Shown in pieces: positions 56,101 to 64,000 of a stretch of 64,000 bases of DNA (position 1 is its first letter; every line of letters starts with the position of its first letter). The DNA is from Flectonema sp. DT1601 (taxonomy: Eukaryota > Euglenozoa > Diplonemea > Diplonemida > Diplonemidae): positions 1 to 64,000 of the forward strand of contig OZ025843.1 of assembly GCA_964019425.1 (NCBI GenBank), written 5' to 3'. Both the position numbers and the translations under genes were made by a program. The notes beneath the pieces are model-generated. The model had not been told where the DNA came from, searched no databases, and saw only the letters and a program-made list of their open reading frames with translations.

Positions 56101-56184
56101 TCGTTTTTTTTTTGGAGGAGCTGCTTTTGGTTCTTCTGGTATAGTCTTTTTTGATCCTGCAATCACATTTCGGATTGCTTCCAT
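53173..56184 (-). CDS. ZFK: ZFK-like PX-FYVE-AGC protein kinase with C-terminal lipocalin-like domain
   Basis: The product is 1003 aa from one exon. A PX domain (about 34-150) and a FYVE zinc finger (about 326-388: PEWMKD, paired Cys, RKHHCRRCG, RVCKDC) target endosomal phosphoinositides. A smaller Cys-rich patch precedes the FYVE finger (CTNC...ECSKC, 267-288). The AGC kinase (437-690) has GKGTFGKV, Lys 466, HRD 559-561, DFG 579-581, an activation loop SFVGSAEYLAPE and a C-tail ending YFSKEF. PX plus FYVE plus AGC kinase is the layout of Trypanosoma brucei ZFK. Residues about 806-958 then match the lipocalin-like (Lipocalin_5) family: FFGVWTL, AGQAVYTKNGQFSLQL, YLGYVASFGMF, then CVGSLCPNW and EQKRYFKF. 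That domain is not part of ZFK as I know it. A Gln run ends the protein. An AACTCAG acceptor lies at 56202. Confidence 0.9.
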   Translation of the reverse strand: MEAIRNVIAGSKKTIPEEPKAAPPKKKRNDCDRITYMSITKYNVTKSGHVDYIVELRKGGMSWQVQRRYTQFKKLHADLTSLCPLTTPYHCEYGVIPVLCGSSWTEVTNQSAELIEKRRGFLEIYIEQLLVSKNKFYQSRTALYAFLHDDELPVSSKPGSTPFPGLGAAGGKVPEEVASPVSGDAASASFIPIASAGVQQPSSDFQIATKTVSETIAVPLPAQDLGNPSCPSVPAPSFMNLLQSEDIEGHSPNSSPTALLLTQWRKCTNCKLTEPCKQEYDKGECSKCKSEGTWMLVDEAEVDTDDKTATAANRTITAAEDIRPEWMKDTNVSKCTLCNAKFSFFLRKHHCRRCGGIFCGYCSLFTAKLPELSYDTEVRVCKDCKQTIVSEPSATLSPREKRESSESSSHSHDDCGHHNSQQGSLLASMKNLGTADFELITTLGKGTFGKVMKVAHKKTGEVYAMKVLSKKVVHKRRMVDYIREEKNILSKIPSHPFIVPLYAAFQTDHHLYLLLEFLPGGELYSHIYSQGRFGEVDARFYTAEIVLAVEHLHSRDIVHRDIKPENIVIDRCGHARLTDFGLAKADFSKSTRRSFVGSAEYLAPETIKGDTQSSAVDWWSVGVLLYEMLCGSAPFNGTNNNDVYQQILHKNLTFANMRPHTASILKGLLDREVPRRLSSAAVVKSHEFFSTIDWEMLLARKVKPPFVPDLQHNDTRYFSKEFTHEWATVDGETSGKSTLDLLSTKFDNFPVERSSGKIKLPIRDNRLGAAFGQEYEAGTPGDNLFIAKSLTIGSFNNMPTTIDIPDVKDAFFGVWTLKSLELITESGKVSYPWGSEVAGQAVYTKNGQFSLQLTTSRSARSRFEDTDYQKVTRDEMADAYLGYVASFGMFTHKDGNKYITHYCVGSLCPNWAESEQKRYFKFVDNSGRPHRDYLILTTGSIGVDGMTARTVMKFQRASDVPTLPEFVERRLLREAAIQKKKEQQQQQQQQDKSSDKIPISAGG

Positions 56185-56204
56185 TTTTTATTATTTCAGA
56201 TCTG

Positions 56205-58553
56205 AGTTGGGAAGTTGAAAAAAAAATGTCTTTAAGTTTTGTTATACTACAAACAGATTAACTTCTTGAGGCGACTTCAGAGAAATCGAAAGCTAATAAT
56301 CACGGTTCAAACCTTCTAAACAGTAAAACAATAAGCGCAAAAAAAAAAAACAGACAAAACATAAAAAAAGTAACAACGAAGTATTTAAGAATTTTTTTTG
56401 CTTTTTTGCTTTTTTTTTTTTTTTTGGAATGAAAAAAAACCAAGCAGGGTTGTAATTAAAAAAAAAAAACAAGAAAAACAACAAAACCAACGAAAGTCTG
56501 AGAGGCATCAAAAGCAACCACACAAAACATTATGTTTTTTTTGTTTATTTATTTTTCTTTTTTAATTTAATTATTTGGATTGTTTGTGTAGACTATTCCA
56601 AGATTAAAAAAAAAAATATTTTAAAAAAAAAAAAAAGATGAAGAAGAAAAAATCAATACAACGCGCTTGTTTCAGGTGTTTTTTCGGGCGTTAAACTACT
56701 CGTCACCAAAGACAATAAGACACTCATACGATTGCTTCGTTTTTAAAAAGAATCCACAAACAGTTCATAACAGCGAAACACACAAGTCATTTGGTTTATA
56801 CTCAACAGGTAATACTCAAACATAAATGTTGCTTTGGAAAGAACGAGTCACCAGCTATAGGAAAGAGTACGAAACAGGCAGTGTAACAGACGGCTGAGAA
56901 CGCCAATTATTCACCAAAAGAGAGAGAGAGGGGGGGGGGGGGCTATCAAAACATAGAGAAAAGTAATTGAAAAAAGAGAGTATCCTTGGGTTGGGTCCAG
57001 CTGAGGCAGTGAAAACAAACCAACAACAGACAACCACTTGTTGTACTATTAGTAAGTAAGATAAGAGTTCATCATTCAAATTAATTATTGAACTCAGATG
57101 TTCAAACAAGTTGTCTGATTGATGTCGACATACAAACGGACTTTATGTTATAAAAGCTGCAGGAAAGACTCAATAAAGGTTTAATAGCATCCTGTTATTG
57201 ATGTGTGCTGAGAGAGAAACTACAAAAAAGGGGTCTTTTTTTTTTTTTTTTTTTTTTTAATTCCATCTGTGAAAAGTCGAATTCCCCACTCGGGGTTTTT
57301 GGAGAAAACTTCACCAATACCTTCTCTCACCTAGTTTTGAGGTGTTTTGAGTTAAAAAGAAAGTAACTGGCCAGGAATATTCTTGTGTTGCTTTTTTTTT
57401 ATTTTATCGAATCAGTAGAAGATTACTCTCTCAACTCCCCATGTTTTCTACATCTTGAAATATATAAAACAAACTACAATACTCTTAACTAATTGAAAAG
57501 GCGACCAATTCACTACTCGAAACAAAAAAAGTAGTATTTAGAAAACGTCTCAGAAAACATACTCAGAAATCCTACTTTATATATTCGAGAATGGTAAATT
57601 GTGTGCTGGTAATCAACAGTCGAGTACCTTAGGTTTGATTTCTTTCGTGAGGGATGTAGTCGATTGATTACTTGTTCTCGTACTCTCAAGAAAAGGGGAA
57701 TGCTGACTTTTTGAGGTTGACAATTAGAGAATACTGTTCAGTTTATCCTTCTCATAAATATTGTAACTCACACAGAGAAAAAGACTAGTCTGGCAACCCT
57801 TCCCTGAATGAGAGGGTGGTCAGCGTTCGAACATTTGGAAAGTTGTTGGTATTCATTTTAAAAGAATGAATCTTAGAGCACCTTCTTGATTTCTGTGAAA
57901 TGATAGTTTTTTGAGAGAATAGATTTCTCTTATTTCCCTCATCAGACATCTTTCACCATGTTTTATAGTTAAAAAAAAAAGATTGAAACGACGAAAAGAC
58001 GTAATTTAAAAAAAAAAAAATACTACTGCAATACTAAAATTAGCTTTTTTTTTTTTTTTTTTCTGAAAAATGAAAAAATGAGGTAAAAAACACAAACCTG
58101 CTGGAACTAAAGAAGCGATCCGAAAAAAGAAAAAAAAAAAAATAGAGTCTGAAATGGACTAATAAAAAAATATTTTTTATTTCACAGCGTGGTGTGATGA
58201 AAGGAGAGGATCAAAGAACCACAAAATAAATCCAAATAATTAAGCAATGTTGTTATAAACTAAAACAACCGCTCTGAGAACTAATTATGCTGTGAATTCA
58301 TATTATTATTAATTTTTTTTTTTTTAAAAAAAAGGCCTAAGAAGCCAAAAAGTCAGGAAAAAGCTCAACAGGGTAACAGCTAGATTACTACAGCCAACCG
58401 TGAGACTCTCACAGACGATAAAGAGACGTAGTTTAGTTTAGTCAGTAGACGTAGAACAACCTGAAAACAAATGACTTCCTAAGCCCACTGCCCACGCGAG
58501 CAGACAGTGTTGGAGGAGACATTTCATCAATTAGAATAATTATGGTCTTATTT

Positions 58554-58587
<34 letters not shown>

Positions 58588-59439
58588 CTACACTTCATTC
58601 CAATCGTCCAAAATCTACCTCAAAAAGAAGATGCAAAGATTGCGAAGATTCAGGTTGATATTATTAATTTTTTGGAAAAGAAAAGTGAAATTTTTTTAAA
58701 AAAAAAAATTAAAAAAAAAAATAAAGATAAAAAAGGCTCACGACAGTTGGTAAATAGAGTTTTTTTCAGTCTTTTTATCCCAACGGTCCTTCATCAGTAA
58801 GTTCCGGGGACTTCATTTTATGTTGAAAAATTGTTATCATTTTAAAGATCTATCGGAACTCACCAGAAATACGACCGGCAATGTTTTGAATTAAAAGTTG
58901 GGGGTTTCTTATTAAAAGATAAAAACTCAAATGGCTCAACAGCATTCGCAATGGACCACGTCAACAAAAAAACTAATGATGGAGATAAAAAAAAAAAAAA
59001 AAAAGTATTTTACATAAACTAATTTGATTGATACCGTGATACAAAAAGCTTTTGACTGTTTTATTTATCGAAGTCAGGGAGATATGTCAAATTTCTGAAA
59101 GAAACTCGCGGGAATATAAAAAAATCACGTAAATTAACTAGAGGAAAAAAAAGTGACTTACCGAACACACACACGAAAATCTACAGTGATGGTAAAAAAA
59201 ACATAATAACCACTGACTGTGCTTGGATATTAAATCAATCATTGTGCAGTACAATATGAGCACTCCGCAGCAAAGCAACAGAGACAGTATCAGATTGTTG
59301 AATCACCTAGTATCTGTTATATCATAACATAAGAGTCTACCCGTAAAAAAGAACGTGGCGAGAAAGAAAACTAACATACGGTGACAAATAGAGGAGGTCA
59401 TGAAAACTAGACAACAGAATAAAACAAACGAATCACACA

Positions 59440-59470
<31 letters not shown>

Positions 59471-60118
59471 GTTGGGGCATAAATAAAGTAAGTCGCCACA
59501 ATAATACCCTTTCCCCCTTTCAATAGAGCGATTACCATTAAAGGAATGCTATTTTGATATCAAGAAGAAGTACCCTTAAGAAGTAAAAAAAAAAAAAAAA
59601 AAAACGAAGGTTTCCTACATTAGATGTTCATCCATCATTCGTAATGAACAGAAAGATTGATTGATATTAGGAAGAAGTCTCTTCACACAATAAGATGACT
59701 TAAGTGATAATTCAAAGCCACACAAAAAAAAAAGTGAAATTCATCAACAGAGAAATAAATTCCAACTTCCCAGGAGGGAGAGGGAGGCGGCAAAAAAAAA
59801 AGAATGGAAAAAAAAAAAAAAAATAATAATAATAATAAGTTTCCAGCAATAAAGCTTAGATTCACATTACTTTATATATAATTTTTTTTTTCTTATTGAG
59901 TCACGAGAAGAGTACTCCCTATTATGTAGGAAGAAATTTTGATTTTTTAAAAAAAAAAAAACAAAAAAAATTGAAAAATTGAAAAACTCAGAGGGTAAGA
60001 TAAACCCTGAAAGGGTGAACTTGAAACCTTTCTTTTTTTTGGCTTGCATATATTGACCTTTTCTAATTCCGTTAAGAGTATACACTCAAGGAGAAGGAAG
60101 AAAGGAAGGGGGGGGGTA
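56205..60118. other. 3.9-kb gene-free region
   Basis: Only short unsupported frames occur on either strand. The content is mostly A and T homopolymers (56407-56424, 57234-57258, 58555-58584, 59442-59470) plus a GA/G microsatellite at 56924-56942. No dispersed repeat known from elsewhere in the window was recognised. Confidence 0.55.
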
Positions 60119-61936
60119 GGGGGGGGTACAAGCATCGATTTTACGGAGATTTTGGGCACTTTCGGTTTTTTTCCGGAGAACAAGTTTTTTGGGCACCCAA
60201 ATTATGAAAACTGCAACATATACCCCAAAAATGGGGATTGCGATCCAAAGAAACAGTTCTTCGGCACTTTAGAGCAAGTCTTTGAAAAATCTCAAAAAGT
60301 GTGGACCGTGTGGTACCTGAGGGGGGTGAAAACAAGGGGTGTGTTAGGAGGGCTCACAAAAATTACAAGTAATTCCGTGCATTGAGCAATCCATAACCAG
60401 GGCGTCCCTCTGAGTTGTGTGGGAGATGAAATGGGAACCCAATTTATGATTTTATCGACCCATCTTGAACCTTAATAATATGCTCCACCAGACCGGGCTT
60501 GTTAATTCCCCCATCTTCGATGCTTAGGCTACTGGCCTTCTCTTGAACATCCCATGTGCTCAGCTTTCGAAATTTGGCCCCAAGCTGTGCTTCTTTCTGT
60601 ACAAGATAGACGGAGGACCAATTCTTGGATGCAGATGGCAGATTTGCATTAGACCTTGCTGTCTAGAGGTCTTCCCCGTGAGGACGGGGTGGTACGTTCA
60701 GCCCCTGTAGCGCCTCCTGTTGTGCTTGTTCTTGCCAATCTGAAGAGGGTCGGTGGTCCTGCGTTGATGTGGTAGCCTTTGGAAGCCCATGTGCCTCTGG
60801 AATATGTTGTACATTATCAGTAGGGCAGCATTCACGCCACCGGTTCTGTCAGTTGACCAAGAACTATCAACAACACTGAATAACCTCCCCATCCCTTGAG
60901 GGGTGCAGGATGACAACGAACACAACGGTTGTTAGCTTCATCCCACGAGCACGACGGGCACTAGAGGAAGTATCATGCTGCAGCGATGTGACGGAGGGTG
61001 AGGAGGAAGCTGCTGCTTCAAGAAGTCAGGACTTAGTTGGATGTCTCTGCGCCGATCCCTTCTTGCCGCAATATCTGCAGTGTTGTTACGACTCCAAGAC
61101 TCCAGGAGTATATCCCCCTCGTTTGGGTACAGTTGCAAGCGGATGTGTCTTCCGTACTTCTTCGTATGCTGCATGTACTGCAGTGTCTTGTATGCCCTGC
61201 TAGTGAGCATGGTTGGGTCTTAAGTGATGCCTTGAACGGCTTTTTGGATGGAGCATGTTGCCCTATGTCGCTGCTGCTTATCTATGGCACTACTATTTGA
61301 GGCACTACCACTACAGCTGTCTTGAGGCTTATCCCTGTTTGGGGTACAGACGTGGCGCTTTCTCTATTCTCTGAGCCTTCTGTGATCACGATGCAGATAC
61401 TGGACGTTTTTTGAACCCCTTTCTCACGCGTATCCTGTTTCTGACTGTCCAAGTGCTGTTGAGTGACTTCAGGGATGCCTCGGGAGGTGTTTTCATGCAC
61501 TGACTTTGTGAGCTGCCCTGCAGAACGTCGTTTTCCGCTGCGTTATCCTGCCCGTGAGCCGCGCGGCCTCAAGCATGGCCGCTCGAGAGTGCTACTCTTT
61601 TTCGTGGCGTGTTCTTGAAGCGGAAACTGATACGGAAATGGTATATTAGCACACTGCGTGCACAGGGACACACTAAGGTCACCTCTTCTCATTGTAAAAA
61701 AAAATTATTTGAAGGTGCATTTCACAGGCCTCAAAATTGAACCCCCAGGTACCACACGGTCCACACTTTTTGAGATTTTTCATTCCTTTGCCGAAATCAG
61801 CCAAATCGAGGTTTTTTCGGCCCCGAAATCACATTTTTGGGGGTTCTGATGGGGTCCTGGGTAATTTTTGCCCCCGGGAAGGTTATATTTACCAAAATTC
61901 GGAAAAAGTACTTTATCGACAGCTTGTACCCCCCCC
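60119..61936. mobile_element. 1.8-kb DNA transposon with long inverted repeats and TA duplication
   Basis: Both ends read GGGGGGGGTACAAGC from the outside in, and each is flanked by TA (60117-60118 and 61937-61938). A 40-bp block (AAATCTCAAAAAGTGTGGAC and GTGTGGTACCTG) lies at matching depth in each arm (60283-60325 and 61742-61782 inverted), so the arms are about 205 bp with a diverged middle. The interior (60380-61650) is GC-richer and has minus-strand coding-like fragments (IVITEGSENRESATSVPQTG; YMQHTKKYGRHIRLQLYPNE), with several stops between them. It is probably a decayed transposase or captured gene that I cannot name. TA duplication suits the Tc1/mariner group in the broad sense. The interior does not confirm it. 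Confidence 0.8.
60698..61500 (-). pseudogene. Decayed reading frames inside the 1.8-kb transposon
   Basis: Three open stretches (61500-61282, 61210-60938 and 60925-60698) share base composition unlike the AT-rich flanks and have protein-like content, but they lie in different frames separated by stops. No DDE/D motif can be placed with confidence. The interior may encode a dead transposase. Confidence 0.35.
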
Positions 61937-61938
61937 TA

Positions 61939-62843
61939 AAGGGGGGGGGTGAGTTGCATTATCAAAACGAAAAAAAAAAAAAAACAATTTGTCTCCGCCA
62001 CGAACACCTAGAGTGCAATAACAAAACAATAAATAAAAAAGGACGTTAATATACAATTGAGCACAGTTAGTAAGTGTATGAGTATTAACGCATCAGTAAA
62101 GTAAGGACCCAATCACGAAGATTGTAGCCTCATAGCTTCGGCTGGAAGTGATCGACTCCCAGCTCCCACCTTTTCCCAGGAGGCTAACCAGGTTGAAAAA
62201 CAACTAAAAGAAAATAAAAACAGAAAATGACCTGGGAGTGCTGGGATACAATACGATACGAATAGGGGGAACGGGGGAAGGTGAAGAAAAAAACAGCGTC
62301 TTTGTTTACAATACGATCATGTGTGTCAGGTGCCCACATACCACGAGGGAATACAAAACCAGAACAGGGATCACAAAAATTGGGCAGCACATAGTCATAT
62401 TAATAACAAAAAGGATCAGGTAAGATGACAGTCAGTTTTTATGGTCATAACTGCGATCAAAAGTATCATGACTTTGTTATATACTTATTGATTGGAAAAA
62501 AATAAAAAAAAATAATAATAATTTTCTCAAAGCAGACTCTCATTTCCGAGTGTGTTGAATGAATAATTCGGTCCTATATTTTCCAGTAAGAGTTGGAAAA
62601 AGCGGTTCGTTTAAAAAAAAAAAAAAGAAAAGTCCTCTCAGCAATCTTAATTACAGAAGAGAAAGACTACCCTCGCTGTAAGTTGGAGCTTTGCTGATTT
62701 TTCAATACCGTGTCATGTCAGTGGATCGTTTTTTTTACTTTTTAAGTCCACATTGTGACCGGGAAAAAATAATAATAATAAAAAATTAAAAAACACAGAA
62801 AAAAATGATGTTTTTGTGTACTTTTTTTTTTTTATGACACCAG

Positions 62844-62876
<33 letters not shown>

Positions 62877-63476
62877 CCCAAGGAAAGAAATAAACTCCGG
62901 GACATTTTGCGTATAGCCAACACTCTGAACGAAAAAAAAGTCCATGCGAGGTTTTTTTTTTTGACAAATAATAAATTCAGATAAAAAGCCTTATACTTTG
63001 TTGATCGCAGCTCTAAACACTAAACAATGACATAATAACGGCTCTTTATCTGAAATAGTTTTTTGTTCTACGGCTTTTTCGTCGGTGAAAAAAAAAAAAA
63101 AAAAAAACAGATAAAGCCTTTTAAAAAATACTTTGGCAACAAAATAAGTACCCTTCACCGCGGGTAACCACAATCTTGCTTATATTATCCGTTAGCTTTT
63201 TAATTGCTAAACATCGTCTTGCTTACAAATGAATCATTAAAAAAACAATAATTCAAATTTAAAAAAAAAAAAGAAACGGAGGGAAAGAATGAAAATAATT
63301 TTTTTTTTCGATTTTGCGAGATTAAACCACCCCCGTGATTGGAGGGTGGTATATCTTGCTTCCCGACGCTTTTAAAAAAAAAAAAAAAAAAAAAACAATA
63401 ATAAAATTATAATAATAAAATAAATAAGAACGAAGGACGGTAATCCAACCAAAAAATATAACACATTCTTTCCCTT
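61939..63476. other. Intergenic with one dispersed repeat
   Basis: Apart from the diverged 450-bp repeat copy (62093-62460), the stretch is AT-rich with A/T runs (62820-62872, 63088-63107, 63373-63395). No gene is supported. Confidence 0.55.
62093..62460 (+). repeat. Dispersed 450-bp repeat, diverged (copy D)
   Basis: CATCAGTAAAGTAAGGACCC, GGCTGGAAGTGATCGACT and AAAGGATCAGGTAAGATGAC match copies A and C. The hairpin has lost perfect pairing (ACTCCCAGCT), and several segments are missing. Confidence 0.7.
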
Positions 63477-64000
63477 TCAATTGGTAATCACTAAATCACA
63501 AGTCGAAGGATCGTCAAATAACTGTGTTGGAACACCTTCTGGTAAGTAAGTGAAGGTTACTTTCTTACGATAGGTTCGCTCAGTTCGATCAGCTTCGATT
63601 GAACGAAGTATTCTACAGATTCGCTGTTTGTTGTTAGTTTTGCTTTGTTTTTAAACAAAGTAAGGAGGTGTATCATATTTACATACCGGAAGGACGGGGT
63701 CAGTGCCTGACATCGCCGCCGCCATTTCCATTTTTGATATTTCATCGACCTTTCCTGACAACACATCTCTAAAGATCTTATTGTGAGCATCAGTACCTGT
63801 GGTACTGCCATCAGTTACAACACCCCAACCATCTTCAAGTTGTTTGATTAGTGAACAGCAAAGGATTTCAAATATTGAAATACATCTATGAAATTCAGAA
63901 TCCATCCAAACATCAGCAAGTCTGAGAAATGGAACAATCGCGGGGTTTGATGCAAGTTTTCCATCATTGCAGTCAGCAATGACAGCAAAGGTACCCAATG
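63477..64000 (-). CDS. 3' end of a gene running off the window, two exons seen
   Basis: Exon A (64000-63687, continuing beyond the window) and the last exon (63623-63477) are joined by a 63-nt intron, the shortest in the window (donor CCG|GTATGT, acceptor AAACAG), in phase 0. The visible 152 or so residues are helical, with armadillo-like texture (LGTFAVIADCNDGKLASNPA, then FLRLADVWMDSEF), and end FDDPSTCDLVITN. The intron call is supported because it extends the frame by 48 codons to a natural stop. The family was not recognised. A repeat-helical scaffold protein is my best guess. Confidence 0.65.

Noticed and set aside
56205-60118. Hidden genes in the gene-free region
   Set aside because: Frames are short, start mostly at non-ATG codons and are dominated by homopolymer-encoded Lys and Phe.

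Overview
This is a nuclear eukaryotic window. It is AT-rich, full of long A and T runs and dispersed repeats, and it carries conventional GT-AG introns (eight located here, 63-89 nt plus one of 209 nt). Every protein gene I can support lies on the minus strand. Before almost every start codon, 11-45 nt upstream, there is an unused CAG, TAG or AAG acceptor, usually behind a pyrimidine tract. One-way gene order plus an orphan 3' splice site at each ATG is what spliced-leader trans-splicing on polycistronic transcripts looks like. A PX-FYVE-AGC kinase resembling Trypanosoma brucei ZFK points the same way. I infer an intron-bearing euglenozoan (kinetoplastid or diplonemid relative). This is an inference, not a demonstration.

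Layout. 1-5790: about 724 perfect copies of the 8-bp unit GCGGGTTT. 5791-7234: a broken tyrosine-recombinase element abutting the array. 7260-8525: tRNA-derived SINE-like pieces. 8526-9701: a hypothetical gene with a frame break. 9.7-14.8 kb: repeats, including a 34-bp minisatellite and degraded coding scraps. 14788-18268: a 3.5-kb inverted-repeat element with a 6-bp target duplication and an internal 404-bp higher-order repeat. 18.6-50.2 kb: the gene-rich part. In transcription order (high to low coordinate) it holds a THI5-type HMP-P synthase, a glycosyltransferase with an MGSC anchor signal, a tiny Gly/Cys-rich MGSC protein, three tandem questin-oxidase-like genes, a PH-domain protein, PUS10, a 1907-aa membrane receptor kinase, a TPR-like protein, a YbaB/EbfC-like protein and a multipass membrane protein. 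53173-56184: the PX-FYVE-AGC kinase with an added C-terminal lipocalin-like domain. 56.2-63.5 kb: almost gene-free, with a 1.8-kb TA-flanked inverted-repeat transposon. 63477-64000: the 3' end of a gene that runs off the window.

The genes do not form one pathway. The most notable items are the perfect satellite in the orientation opposite to a left-end telomere, the kinase-lipocalin fusion, the receptor kinase with HGD instead of HRD, the questin-oxidase-like tandem array with patchwork identity, and a small gene sharing its start motif and 3' flank with the neighbouring glycosyltransferase gene.
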